Shown here piece after piece: positions 41,456 through 50,859 of a stretch of DNA of 64,000 bases. A program made the translations under genes and the position numbers. The stretch lies in contig NZ_SBLB01000001.1 of assembly GCF_004138325.1 (NCBI RefSeq), forward strand, positions 1,745,855 to 1,809,854, given 5' to 3'. Below the pieces are notes generated by a model. It ran no database searches and was not told where the DNA came from. It worked only from the letters and a program-made list of their open reading frames with translations. This stretch comes from Spirosoma sordidisoli. Lineage in GTDB: Bacteria; Bacteroidota; Bacteroidia; Cytophagales; Spirosomataceae. Each line of letters starts with the position of its first letter. Position 1 is the stretch's first letter.

Positions 41456-42184
41456 ATGTACCGTCTTCTGATTTTTCTGGTCACCTCCCTGATGGCCTGC
41501 GGGCAGGGATCGTCGCAACAGACCACGACCCGCCCTTCTACCGACTCGACCCGGTTTTACCAGTTTGGCGAAGCCAGCCGCGACGGCATTGGCAAACGGT
41601 ATCAGGGACGCGAGATTGCGCAGGTTATGGGTCACCTCGGCGCGTCGTGGCTCGACCGGCCGGAGCGGGAACAGGAAGAACGAACCGACCTGCTGCTCGA
41701 AGCCCTCAGCCTGAAGCCAGCCGATGTGGTGGCCGATATCGGGGCCGGAACGGGTTATTTCACTTTCCTGATGGCGCCCAAAGTACCGCAGGGGCAGGTT
41801 CTGGCGGTCGATATCCAGCAAGAGATGATCGACTACCTGAACGAAGGCAAAACCAGCCGAAAGATCCGGAATGTAACCCCCGTACTCGGTACCGAATCCG
41901 ATCCGAAGCTGACGGCCAATAGCGTCGATCTGGCTATTCTGATCGATGCATACCACGAGTTTTCGTACCCGCGCGAGATGATGCAGCACATTGCCACGGC
42001 CCTGAAACCGGGCGGGCGCGTTGTGCTGGTCGAGTACCGGGCCGAAGACCCCAGCGTGCCCATCAAGGAACTCCACAAGCTCAGCGTGGCGCAGGCTACC
42101 AAAGAGATGAAAGCCGTCGGGCTGCGGCTCCTCAGGAACGACAAACGACTGCCGCAGCAGCACATCATGTTTTTCGGGAAATAA
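41456..42184 (+). CDS. Class I methyltransferase with a lipoprotein signal
   Basis: 242 residues from ATG 41456, where a lipoprotein signal with lipobox SLMAC (Cys15) begins. The Rossmann fold is complete: motif I VADIGAGTGYF (92-102), VLAVDIQQEMIDYL, SVDLAILIDAYHEF, LKPGGRVVLVEYR. SAM is a cytoplasmic cofactor, so an exported methyltransferase is unexpected. The same combination is seen in some other environmental bacteria, to my knowledge without a proven explanation. The start could only be shifted by losing the first helix region. Confidence 0.82.
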   Translation: MYRLLIFLVTSLMACGQGSSQQTTTRPSTDSTRFYQFGEASRDGIGKRYQGREIAQVMGHLGASWLDRPEREQEERTDLLLEALSLKPADVVADIGAGTGYFTFLMAPKVPQGQVLAVDIQQEMIDYLNEGKTSRKIRNVTPVLGTESDPKLTANSVDLAILIDAYHEFSYPREMMQHIATALKPGGRVVLVEYRAEDPSVPIKELHKLSVAQATKEMKAVGLRLLRNDKRLPQQHIMFFGK

Positions 42185-42208
42185 GCCCGTTTCCCTGGCT
42201 CGAGCCGG

Positions 42209-43042
42209 CTAGAGGTGGTTGCCGCAGTATTTGCAGAAAACAGCGTCGGAGTCGTGCCCCTCTGACCCACAAACCGGACACGACTGGGTGGTTGCCTGGC
42301 GGGCTTTCAGGGCGGCCTGCGAGATCTCGACCGTAACGATGCCGGTCGGTACGGCAATGATGCCGTAGCCCATGACCATAACCAGCGAGGCCAGCGCTTT
42401 TCCCCAGGGCGTCTGAGGAGACAGGTCGCCGTACCCAACGGTGGTGAGGGTTACAATAGCCCAGTATATACTGGTCGGGATGCTGTCGAAGCCGTTTTCT
42501 TCGCCCTCTACCATGTACATGATCGAGCCGATCACCACCACCAGCGACAGAATGGTCAGGATAAAGACGCTGATCTTCCGCTGACTGGCTTTAAGCGCGC
42601 TGGTCAGAACGAATGCTTCGGAGAGGTATTCGGAGAGTTTCAGGACGCGGAACACCCGCAGCAACCGCAGAATCCGAATGGTGAACAGGTACTGGCTACC
42701 GGGCAGAATCAGGCTCAGGTACGTTGGCAGCAGCGCCAGGATATCGACGAAGCCAAAAAAGCTGAGCATGTACCGCAGCGGACGCCTGACGCTGATCAGC
42801 CGCAGTATATACTCGATCGTGAAGAGTAGGGTGAAGAACCACTCGATCCGGATCAGAACCTGACCATAACTGGCCCGGATACTGGCCACGCTCTCGAGCA
42901 TGACTACCAGCACACTCAGCAAAATGCTCCCGATCAGAACAATATCGAAAGCACGTCCGGCGGGCGTGTCGGCCTCGAAGATGATTTCGTGTAAGCGAAC
43001 CCGCCAGTGGGCATCCGGTTGCCGGGAGTCAGAACGGTTCAT
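42209..43042 (-). CDS. Voltage-gated potassium channel with C-terminal zinc ribbon
   Basis: 277 residues, six membrane helices. The S4 voltage sensor has regularly spaced arginines (TIRILRLLRVFRVLKL, 121-136), and the pore has selectivity filter TVGYGD (201-206). After the last helix comes a short linker and a zinc ribbon with Cys255, Cys258, Cys270 and Cys273 (CPVCG, CKYCG). KvAP-like overall. The ribbon would lie in the cytoplasm and may tie gating to metal or redox state. Confidence 0.92.
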   Translation of the reverse strand: MNRSDSRQPDAHWRVRLHEIIFEADTPAGRAFDIVLIGSILLSVLVVMLESVASIRASYGQVLIRIEWFFTLLFTIEYILRLISVRRPLRYMLSFFGFVDILALLPTYLSLILPGSQYLFTIRILRLLRVFRVLKLSEYLSEAFVLTSALKASQRKISVFILTILSLVVVIGSIMYMVEGEENGFDSIPTSIYWAIVTLTTVGYGDLSPQTPWGKALASLVMVMGYGIIAVPTGIVTVEISQAALKARQATTQSCPVCGSEGHDSDAVFCKYCGNHL

Positions 43043-43104
43043 ACAGTCGGGGATAACGAGGGCCGGGTAGCGGATTTCGGGCTGGCTCAGCCCCCGTCGG
43101 GCGG

Positions 43105-44769
43105 TTAGGCGGTAGCCAGCTTGCTCTTCCGGAATCCGTACGAAAAATAGATAACCAGTCCGATGGCCAGCCAGCCGACGAAGATCAGCCAGTTGCTGGC
43201 CCCCAGCTCGGTCATCAGGTACAGGTTGGTCAGTACACCAACAACCGGCAGCAATGAAAAGTTATACCGGAACCCCTGTACAGCCAGCACCGCCCAGGTA
43301 CCCCAGAAAACGAACAGCAGCGGTTTGGCTTCCATGTGCTCCAGCAGGTTAGCGCCGGTCAGGGCATAGCCAAAAGCCAGAATTAGCAGGGCGCCAATCG
43401 TATATTTTCCGTTGATGTAAGGCACCCGAAATTTCGACTGTCCCGACAGCCCCTTGGCATCCAGGTACAGAATACCTCCGCAAACCAGAATAAACGCGAA
43501 GAACGTACCGACGCTGGTCAGATCGACGAAGAACTTAAGGTCCATAAACATAGACGGCACCGCCACCAGAAACCCGGTAACGATCGTGGCGAACGAAGGC
43601 GTTTTGTAACGCGGGTGGATGGTGGCAAACCGTTTCCAGAGCAGACCGTCGCGGCTCATGGTCATCCAGATACGGGGCTGACCCAGCTGATACACCAGCA
43701 GCGCACTCGTAATAGCCACTACGGCACTCACCGAAATAACCCCCGCCACAAAGTCCAGATTTACTTTCTGGAACACGTAGGCCAGCGGGTCGCTCACGCC
43801 CAACTCTTTGTAATTAACCATACCGGTCAGTACGAGGGTAATCAGCACGTACAGCACGGTACAGATAGCCAGGCAGTAGAGCATGGCCCGGGGCAGATCG
43901 CGCTGGGGGTTCTTACACTCTTCGGCCGTTGTGGAAATCGAGTCGAAGCCGATAAAGGCAAAAAATACCGACGCTACTCCGCTCAGTACACCCGCTACTC
44001 CATTCGGCGCAAACGGTGACCAGTTGGCGGGTTTTACGTAAAAGGCCCCAACCCCAATCACCAGGCCGATAACGGCCAGCTTCAGCACCACCAGAATGTT
44101 GCTGGCGGTGCGTGATTCTTTGATACCAATGTAGACCAGCGCCGTGATGAGTACCGTAACCGCCCCGGCCGGCAGGTTGGCAATCAGGTGCAGATCGCCC
44201 AGCTGAGGGGCCTGCGCGTACGCATCCGCCAGCACGCGCGTATTCTCCGGAAGGGTATCGAGCGGGGTGCCCGCCTGCCGGGTCTGCTCAACCAGCGCAA
44301 ACGCCCGAGAGGCCGAGCCGTAGTCCGTAGCCAGGTATTTGGGAAAGGTAATGCCGAATCCGCTGAGCATCGACGTGAAATACTCGGACCACGAAATGGC
44401 CACTACCATGTTCGAGACGGCATACTCCAGAATAAGCGCCCAGCCAATGATCCAGGCGAAGATCTCCCCGAAGGCAACGTAGGCGTAGGTGTAGGCGCTG
44501 CCGCTGACGGGTACCGTACTGGCAAACTGGGCGTAGCTAAGGGCCGTAAAGACGCAGGCGATGGCCGTAAAGACAAACAGCAGCGACACCGCCGGGCCGC
44601 CGTTATAGCTCGCCAGCCCGATGGTACTGAAAATACCGGCTCCGATAATAGCCGCAATGCCGAACGAAGTCAGGTCGCGTACGCCCAGCGTCTTTACCAG
44701 CTTGCCGGAATCGCCTTCGGCGGCATCACTCAAAATTTGCGTTACGGTTTTTTTACGGAGAAGAGACAT
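43105..44769 (-). CDS. APC family amino-acid permease
   Basis: 554 residues with about twelve to fourteen membrane helices. The APC signature is in the first helix (FGIAAIIGAGIFSTIGLASY), followed by SGSAYTYAYVAFGEIFAWIIGWALILEY and FFAFIGFDSISTTAEECKNPQRDLPRAM, which places it near the cationic amino-acid transporter group. An insertion of about 60 residues after helix 4 probably lies outside. Divergent from gldA. Confidence 0.93.
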   Translation of the reverse strand: MSLLRKKTVTQILSDAAEGDSGKLVKTLGVRDLTSFGIAAIIGAGIFSTIGLASYNGGPAVSLLFVFTAIACVFTALSYAQFASTVPVSGSAYTYAYVAFGEIFAWIIGWALILEYAVSNMVVAISWSEYFTSMLSGFGITFPKYLATDYGSASRAFALVEQTRQAGTPLDTLPENTRVLADAYAQAPQLGDLHLIANLPAGAVTVLITALVYIGIKESRTASNILVVLKLAVIGLVIGVGAFYVKPANWSPFAPNGVAGVLSGVASVFFAFIGFDSISTTAEECKNPQRDLPRAMLYCLAICTVLYVLITLVLTGMVNYKELGVSDPLAYVFQKVNLDFVAGVISVSAVVAITSALLVYQLGQPRIWMTMSRDGLLWKRFATIHPRYKTPSFATIVTGFLVAVPSMFMDLKFFVDLTSVGTFFAFILVCGGILYLDAKGLSGQSKFRVPYINGKYTIGALLILAFGYALTGANLLEHMEAKPLLFVFWGTWAVLAVQGFRYNFSLLPVVGVLTNLYLMTELGASNWLIFVGWLAIGLVIYFSYGFRKSKLATA

Positions 44770-44900
44770 GTATCGATCAGAAAAACGGTGCCTATTTGCG
44801 TTAAACCGCTAAAAATAGAGATACTTTCCGGTTTTTTGTACGTTACATTCGTACCAGAGGCTGCAATAGTCAACCTGGTCAGGCCAATTTAGTCGTATCC

Positions 44901-45818
44901 ATGTCGATCCGTGTTCAGAATTTGACCAAGGTATATGGTCAGCAAAAAGCAGTCAATCAGATTTCGCTGGTTGCCCAGCCGGGCGAGATCGTCGGTTTTC
45001 TCGGTCCCAATGGCGCGGGTAAGTCAACGACCATGAAAATTGCGACGGGTTACCTGCCCCCTACCGACGGCACGGTCGACGTGAACGGCTTCGACGTGCG
45101 CACCCAGCCGATGGACGTGCGCCGGAGCGTTGGCTACCTGCCCGAACACAACCCCTTGTACCTCGATATGTACGTGAAGGAGTACCTGCGCTTTGCGGGC
45201 TCGCTCCATGGCCTGGGCGGAGTTGACCTGAGTCGGCGCATTGCCGATATGATTGAGCGGGTGGGCCTGGGCCGCGAGCAGCATAAACGCATCGGTCAGT
45301 TATCAAAAGGCTATCGGCAACGGGTCGGTCTGGCGCAGGCACTTCTTCACAACCCGCCCGTGCTGATCCTCGACGAACCCACTACCGGCCTCGACCCGAA
45401 CCAGCTGGCCGAAATCCGGCAGGTTATCCGCGAGGCCGGCCGCGACAAAACGGTGTTGTTCTCGACCCATATCATGCAGGAGGTCGAAGCCGTCTGCGAC
45501 CGGGTGGTCATCATCAACCGGGGGCAGATCGTTGCCGACGGACCGCTAAGCCAGCTTCGGGGGGCGTCGGCGGGGGCCGGGGTTGTGGTGATTGCCGAGT
45601 TCGAGAGCGAGCTGGCTACGGCCGATGTTCTGATGAACCTGTCGGGGGTTGAGCGGGTCGAGCCGCTGGGCAAAGGCCTGTATCGCGTCACGGCCGGCCC
45701 CAATACCGATCTGCGGGCGGCTATCTTCCGCCTGGCGGCCGATCAGAACCTGACACTGGTTGGGTTACGTCAGCAGGAGAATTCGCTGGAAGGCATCTTC
45801 AAGGAGTTGACCAAATAG
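44901..45818 (+). CDS. gldA: Gliding motility ABC transporter ATP-binding subunit GldA
   Basis: 305 residues. An ABC ATPase domain with Walker A GPNGAGKST (35-43), Q-loop YLPEHNPLY, signature LSKGYRQRVGLAQAL, Walker B VLILDEPTTGLDPNQ and the His switch FSTHIMQEVEAVC. The C-terminal extension (about 215-305) and overall match are typical of GldA, which with GldF and GldG forms a transporter required for gliding in Flavobacterium. gldF and gldG are not adjacent here. Ends at a strong terminator. Confidence 0.88.
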   Translation: MSIRVQNLTKVYGQQKAVNQISLVAQPGEIVGFLGPNGAGKSTTMKIATGYLPPTDGTVDVNGFDVRTQPMDVRRSVGYLPEHNPLYLDMYVKEYLRFAGSLHGLGGVDLSRRIADMIERVGLGREQHKRIGQLSKGYRQRVGLAQALLHNPPVLILDEPTTGLDPNQLAEIRQVIREAGRDKTVLFSTHIMQEVEAVCDRVVIINRGQIVADGPLSQLRGASAGAGVVVIAEFESELATADVLMNLSGVERVEPLGKGLYRVTAGPNTDLRAAIFRLAADQNLTLVGLRQQENSLEGIFKELTK

Positions 45819-45925
45819 GTCATTGACATGTCGCCCCCCGGGGCTACAGGGGCTGGCTGTGACTCTGCCAAATGCTAGATAGCGAATACCGAATGGCTGG
45901 CGGTATATGGTCGGCGATGGGTTAT

Positions 45926-45962
45926 AAACGACAAAAGCGGGTAGTGCCCGCTTTTGTCGTTT
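45926..45962. terminator. Bidirectional terminator
   Basis: A 16-bp perfect stem (45926-45941 with 45947-45962), loop TAGTG, between gldA and the DUF4136 gene. Confidence 0.88.
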
Positions 45963-46003
45963 ACAGATATGTCTATGTGCCTCTTTATCGCTGACTGTTC
46001 TAC

Positions 46004-46537
46004 CTAGCGGGCCGTTGCCATTAGCGGGTACTGGTCAAATATGGATCGGACAATCCCTTTGAAGTAGTTGTTCTTGAAGTTGGGGTTGCGCATCATCTTC
46101 GACGCGTAGCCTTTCCAGATTACCTGATACGACTCGGCATCGATCAGCGAGATCATCAGCGTTCCTTCGTCGAGGTTGTAGTCGATACGCTTATAGGTAG
46201 CGTCATCGTCTTCACGAACAACCCAGTCTTTGATGACCGGCTGCTGATAACCGCGGAAACGCAGGTCCGAGCGGAAGATGTTATACGAGATCAGCAGGTT
46301 CGGGTTGCGGTTGCTTACGCGGTAGCCGCGGGCCTCCATCTGGTGCCGGATGGCATCCTGAATATCGGAGCAGAGCAGCGTTGAGTCAACAAACTCACAC
46401 TCCAGAAAATTGAATGATTCGTAATTTTTGAAGTGACCTTCGTAGCTGTAGTCGTGCTCGACAAACAACCGACTCGGCGAACAGCCCGCCATCGCAATAA
46501 CGGCCAACGCAAACAGGATACCGATATACTTCTTCAT
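46004..46537 (-). CDS. DUF4136 lipoprotein
   Basis: 177 residues. Lipobox AMAGC (Cys19). The DUF4136 pattern is clear: YESFNFLECEFVDSTLLCSDIQDAIRHQMEARGYRVSNRNPNLLISY, then EGTLMISLIDAESYQVIWKGYASK. Such proteins are small envelope lipoproteins of unknown role. A full promoter is visible upstream. Confidence 0.88.
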   Translation of the reverse strand: MKKYIGILFALAVIAMAGCSPSRLFVEHDYSYEGHFKNYESFNFLECEFVDSTLLCSDIQDAIRHQMEARGYRVSNRNPNLLISYNIFRSDLRFRGYQQPVIKDWVVREDDDATYKRIDYNLDEGTLMISLIDAESYQVIWKGYASKMMRNPNFKNNYFKGIVRSIFDQYPLMATAR

Positions 46538-46608
46538 ACTGCGTTTGTAAAAGTTGCTGATAGGAGATTCTGAATTTAGTAGAACGATGGTTTATGTCGT
46601 GACCAACT

Positions 46609-46639
46609 CAAATATAAGCGGTTATGTTTGGTTATTCAA
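46609..46639 (-). promoter_or_regulatory. Promoter of the DUF4136 gene
   Basis: On the minus strand: TTG (46637-46639), 20 bases, TATATTTG (46609-46616). The leader is about 65 bases. Confidence 0.75.
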
Positions 46640-46713
46640 GGTAATGTTACCAAAATTTAATTGCCAGATGAGTTATCGGCAAAATCTCCGTACCGCCACG
46701 AAACGCACTTTTT

Positions 46714-47751
46714 TTACCTGGATAAGCCGCTGTAAAAAGCCAGTCCCCGGCGCATGTCAGCCATGGTAACCGGCAGGTCGAACGCGCAGCTTCCCGGCCC
46801 GTCGAGCAGGGCCATCCGAACCTGGTTGCCCCGGTTTTTCTTGTCCTGAAGCGTCAGTGCCAGAATAGGCTCGGTATCTGCATCGGTTAGTCGTACATTT
46901 CCATATACGGCAAATACGTATTCTTCGATTTGCGTGAGCAGCTCCTGATCGATCATCTTTTTCTGGAAGGCAATGAACGCTTCGGCTACCATACCGACCG
47001 CAATGGCTTCGCCGTGGAGCAATCGCTTGCGAGGTTGCGTCAGGAAGTAGGTTTCTACCGCATGGCCGAGCGTATGGCCGAAGTTCAGGATCTTCCGCAA
47101 TCCTTTCTCCGTCGGGTCCTGTTCAACCACCCGCTGCTTTACGGCTACCGAATGCGCCACGAGCCTAGCCCAGTCCTGCTCGTCGAGGTCGCGCCGACGA
47201 ATGTCGTTCCACATACCGGCGTCGGCGATGAGGCAATGCTTGATAATCTCGGCAAAGCCCGACCGAAGCTCCCGCTCGGGCAGGGTAGCCAGCAACGACG
47301 GGTCGATCAGCACGGCGTTCGGCTGCTGAAACACGCCGATGTGGTTCTTGAAGCCGTTGAAGTCGATCCCCAGCTTGCCGCCAACGCTGGCGTCGACCTG
47401 GGCCAGCAGGGTCGTCGGCAGTTGGGCAAAGGCAATACCGCGCTTGTACGTAGCGGCACAAAAGCCACCCATATCGCCAATAACGCCACCGCCGAGGTTC
47501 AGCACCAGCGCATGCCGGTCAAAATTGGCGCGGGTCAGCGCATCCCAGATCAGCTCGCAGGTAGCCAGGTGTTTCTGTTCCTCGCCCGCCTTGATGCGTA
47601 CCAGCGTATGTCTGGGCAGCAGGGCCTTTATCTCGGGGTAACAGAACTTAAAGGTGTGATTGTCAGCAATGACGGCTATGGCCGAAAAATCGGAAGCGTC
47701 CAGAAAAGCGGGCAGGCTTTCGGTAAGGGAAGCAATGGTTACAGTTGACAT
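46714..47751 (-). CDS. aroB: 3-dehydroquinate synthase
   Basis: 345 residues from ATG 47751; the longer open frame upstream has no family similarity. It makes 3-dehydroquinate from DAHP in the shikimate pathway, using NAD and a metal. Visible blocks: EEQKHLATCELIWDAL, NLGGGVIGDMGGFCAATYKRG, QLPTTLLAQVDASVGGKLGID, EIIKHCLIAD and the metal-ligand region LNFGHTLGHAVE and LHGEAIAVGM. The -7 promoter box ends 4 bases before the ATG. Confidence 0.95.
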   Translation of the reverse strand: MSTVTIASLTESLPAFLDASDFSAIAVIADNHTFKFCYPEIKALLPRHTLVRIKAGEEQKHLATCELIWDALTRANFDRHALVLNLGGGVIGDMGGFCAATYKRGIAFAQLPTTLLAQVDASVGGKLGIDFNGFKNHIGVFQQPNAVLIDPSLLATLPERELRSGFAEIIKHCLIADAGMWNDIRRRDLDEQDWARLVAHSVAVKQRVVEQDPTEKGLRKILNFGHTLGHAVETYFLTQPRKRLLHGEAIAVGMVAEAFIAFQKKMIDQELLTQIEEYVFAVYGNVRLTDADTEPILALTLQDKKNRGNQVRMALLDGPGSCAFDLPVTMADMRRGLAFYSGLSR

Positions 47752-47755
47752 ACAG

Positions 47756-47763
47756 CAAATGTA
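47756..47763 (-). promoter_or_regulatory. -7 box of aroB, predicted leaderless
   Basis: TACATTTG on the minus strand, four bases before the aroB ATG, the same geometry as for the ABC-F gene. No clear TTG at the -33 position. Confidence 0.5.
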
Positions 47764-48017
47764 CGCAACAGCAACGGCTGGGCGTAACGATGGCCTTGAT
47801 CTGTTAACAATCAGGAGCAGCCATACCCTTCCGAGCCCAAAGGATAGCTCTTTTTCGCTTGTGTAGCCAGCTCTGAGCCCGGCTGTTTTGAGCCGCACCA
47901 GCCCCGGTTTATAGTTTGGCATTATAAATGTTTTCAGTCCAGCTAACGGACTCACCCCAGGCCCCATACGCCTGGTACTTGGTCTGCTTCTCTCATATAT
48001 AGTCATCTATTGTGCTG

Positions 48018-49406
48018 ATGTTTCGGAATGTATCTTCTCCACTGCTCCGGATAACGGGGCTGCTGTTACTTGTGGCGGCCTGCAAGGAATCAATCGATAC
48101 GGCACCCATCAATACGGGCAAAGCCATCGAATCCTTTGTTTTTTCGAAGTTAACGCCCCCAGTGTCGGCCGTCATCGACTCCGTGGTGTACACCGTTCGG
48201 GCCACCGTTCCGGCCGGTACGAACCTCAGCCAGTTAGTCCCCGCCATCACAATTTCGGAGAAAGCGATTATCTCGCCCGCTTCGGGTACGGCTCAGGATT
48301 TCAGCAAACCGGTTTCGTATACCGTTACGGCCATGGACAAATCGGTACAACCCTACGTGGTCACGGTTAGCGTAGCCAGCCTGATTCCCAACGGGGGCGC
48401 TCTCGTTTATCTGGGAAACAGTATTGGCAATTTTTTCGCCCTCGACGGCGGCACCGGCACGGTGAAGTGGCGCATTTCGACGGGCGCATCCATTACGTCG
48501 AGCGCTTATGTTGCCGCCGGACAGGTCTTCACCGCCAGCGAAAATGGTAACCTCTACGCGCTCGACGCCCAGACGGGCACCCAACGCTGGAAATTCAGCG
48601 CCGGCAAGAGTATTCTGTCGAGTCCGGTCGCGTCGGGGCGGCTGGTGCTGGTGGGCAGCGAAGACCAGAACCTGTACGCCCTCGACATTCTGACCGGCGC
48701 CCAACGCTGGAAGTTCAGCACCGCGGGCGGGGTTACCTCAAGTCCGGTTGTTGCGAACCGGCTGGCCTATGTGGGCAGCAAAGACCAGACCCTCTATGCC
48801 CTCGATGTTGACTCAGGTACGCAGCGCTGGAAGTTCAGCGCCGGTAACAGCATCACCTCCAGCCCGGCCGTTGCCGGCGACCTGGTCTACATCGGCACCA
48901 ACGATTATAACCTCTACGCCCTCGACGCCAAAACCGGCACCCAACGCTGGAAATTCAGCACCGGTGGGGCCGTAAGCTCAAGCCCCACAGTCGTTAACGA
49001 CATCGTATACGTAGGCAGCGACGACCGGAATCTGTACGCCCTCAACGCCAGCTCGGGCACTGTAAGCTGGAAGTTCAGCACCGGTGGCCGTATAACATCG
49101 AGTCCTATGGTGGCAAACGGGCTTGTTTACGTGGGCAGCGACGACCGAAATCTGTACGCCCTCGATGCCCAGACGGGTACGCTGCGCTGGAAATACAGCA
49201 CCGGCGGCCTCGTTAGCGCCAGCCCGATCGTGTATAATGGCTTTGTTTACATCAGCGGACAGGATACCAGTCTGTATTGCCTGAACGCCACCAGCGGGGC
49301 TCTCCGGTGGCGGGTTCCGCTCGATGCCCGGCTGCTGGCCAGCCCCTGCCTGGCCACTACAGACCTCGTACCGGTGGCAGCGGGTATTAGTGGCGGTCGG
49401 CAGTAA
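48018..49406 (+). CDS. PQQ-like beta-propeller lipoprotein with DUF5018 domain
   Basis: 462 residues from ATG 48018 (a GTG two codons earlier is less likely). Lipobox VAAC (Cys22). Residues about 35-130 match DUF5018-type domains (IESFVF, VPAGTNLSQLVPAITIS, DFSKPVSYTVTA). The rest is eight 40-residue repeats with LYALDxxTGxxRWKFSxGxxxxSSP, forming an eight-bladed propeller as in PQQ/BamB-like proteins. The blade repeats are also nearly identical in DNA. It probably sits on the outer membrane. Whether it binds PQQ is unknown. Confidence 0.87.
   Translation: MFRNVSSPLLRITGLLLLVAACKESIDTAPINTGKAIESFVFSKLTPPVSAVIDSVVYTVRATVPAGTNLSQLVPAITISEKAIISPASGTAQDFSKPVSYTVTAMDKSVQPYVVTVSVASLIPNGGALVYLGNSIGNFFALDGGTGTVKWRISTGASITSSAYVAAGQVFTASENGNLYALDAQTGTQRWKFSAGKSILSSPVASGRLVLVGSEDQNLYALDILTGAQRWKFSTAGGVTSSPVVANRLAYVGSKDQTLYALDVDSGTQRWKFSAGNSITSSPAVAGDLVYIGTNDYNLYALDAKTGTQRWKFSTGGAVSSSPTVVNDIVYVGSDDRNLYALNASSGTVSWKFSTGGRITSSPMVANGLVYVGSDDRNLYALDAQTGTLRWKYSTGGLVSASPIVYNGFVYISGQDTSLYCLNATSGALRWRVPLDARLLASPCLATTDLVPVAAGISGGRQ
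48432..49319 (+). repeat. Eight tandem 120-bp coding repeats
   Basis: Units with TACGCCCTCGACGCC near their start recur at 48432, 48552, 48672, 48792, 48912, 49032, 49152 and 49272, always exactly 120 bases apart. The middle six are the most alike. Confidence 0.9.
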
Positions 49407-49480
49407 AGGGGCGGTTAGGACAGAACAGGCAGAATTGCTTAGCTTGCCCGGCCAAACCCTATCCCCTGCGCGCCCAGCCG

Positions 49481-50722
49481 ATGAAAGTCCGATACCGCGT
49501 TCTGACCGGTTTATTTCTCCTGTCGACCATCACCTACCTCGACCGCGTTTGCATGAACGTGGTCAGCAAGTACGTGAAGGCCGACCTCCAGCTCGATAAC
49601 CAGCAGTTTGGCTGGATACTGGGGGCTTTCTCGCTCTCTTACGCTCTGTTCGAAATACCGACGGGTACGCTCGGCGACCGGATCGGGCCAAGACGGGTGC
49701 TGACCCGGGTGGTGCTCTGGTGGTCGGGTTTCACGGCCCTGACCGGCACCGCGTTCTCGTTTCTGTATCTGCTGGTGGTTCGGTTTCTGTTCGGCGCCGG
49801 TGAGGCCGGGGCTTACCCGAACTCGTCTATCGCCATTGCCCGCTGGTTTCCCGCTATCGAAGTAGGCCGGGCGCAGTCGGTCATCTGGGCCGCCGGTCGA
49901 CTGGGTGGTGCGCTAACCCCGCTTATTGTGATTCCGCTCGTCCACTGGGCGGGCTGGCGCTGGGCATTTGCCATCCTCGGTTTCATGGGCGTTGTGTGGG
50001 CTATCGGCTGGTACATGTGGTTCCGCGACGAGCCCGCTACCCAGCCGGGCATCAGCCCCGCCGAAGTCGACGAAATCGAAACCGGCCGGAATCTTCGGCA
50101 GACCGACCACCGTATTCCGTGGCAGACCATTATCCGTAATCCTGACCTCTGGGCCCTGATGCTGATGTGTCATCTGTTTTTTTACGGGTCCTATTTCTTC
50201 ACGAACTGGTCGTCGGTATATTTCCAGGAAGGCCGGGGCATGACGGAAGATCAAACCAAAAATTTCATTTCACTCTCGTACTTTCTGGGGGCCGTTGGCT
50301 GCCTGGCCGGGGGCGCGCTGAGCGATGTACTCACCAAACGCTATGGCCTCAAGATCGGGCGCCGGGCGGTGGGTATGGGCGGCTTGGGGCTATCGAGTCT
50401 GTTTTTTCTGCTGGCCGGGCTGACAACCGACAACCAGGCTGCGGGTTACCTGCTGGCCACCTGTGTGCTGCTGAAGGACCTGGCCCTGCCGGTCGCCTTT
50501 GCCGTATGCGTTGACATTGGTCAGCGCAACGCCGGCACCGTTACCGGGTCCATGAACTTTGCCGGGCAGCTGGGTGGCTTTTTCATCACCATCCTGTTCG
50601 GCATCATCGTTGAGCAAACCCATAACTTCAATTATCCCCTCTTCATGATTGCCGGCTGCCTGCTGGTCAGCGCCTTACTCTGGCTCAAGATCGACCCGAC
50701 CCGGCCGGTGGCCATCCGGTAA
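49481..50722 (+). CDS. MFS transporter, anion:cation symporter-like
   Basis: 413 residues with twelve membrane helices. The loop 2-3 motif appears as GTLGDRIGPRRVLT, and GAGEAGAYPNSSIAIARWFP is the helix 4-5 signature of the ACS (sugar-acid, hexuronate or phthalate) group; helix 1 has STITYLDRVCMNVV. A central cytoplasmic loop (about 185-225) is present. Probably imports an organic anion with protons or sodium. No catabolic gene lies next to it. Confidence 0.9.
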   Translation: MKVRYRVLTGLFLLSTITYLDRVCMNVVSKYVKADLQLDNQQFGWILGAFSLSYALFEIPTGTLGDRIGPRRVLTRVVLWWSGFTALTGTAFSFLYLLVVRFLFGAGEAGAYPNSSIAIARWFPAIEVGRAQSVIWAAGRLGGALTPLIVIPLVHWAGWRWAFAILGFMGVVWAIGWYMWFRDEPATQPGISPAEVDEIETGRNLRQTDHRIPWQTIIRNPDLWALMLMCHLFFYGSYFFTNWSSVYFQEGRGMTEDQTKNFISLSYFLGAVGCLAGGALSDVLTKRYGLKIGRRAVGMGGLGLSSLFFLLAGLTTDNQAAGYLLATCVLLKDLALPVAFAVCVDIGQRNAGTVTGSMNFAGQLGGFFITILFGIIVEQTHNFNYPLFMIAGCLLVSALLWLKIDPTRPVAIR

Positions 50723-50859
50723 ATTGTGAGGCTCCGGTCTCCCTGGCTGTGTATTTTACCAGGATTCACACAGAAGACTCCCTTTTTTATAACTAATCTC
50801 TATAGGTTTAGTTGGTTTTATAGATACGCGTCATCTCTAACCAACAAACCCAGAGAGCC

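Noticed and set aside
45826..45860. Further copy of the 17.6-kb hairpin repeat
   Set aside because: GGGGCTACAGGGGCTGGCTGTG is only partly similar and lacks the AAACCCAGCC arm; too weak to call.
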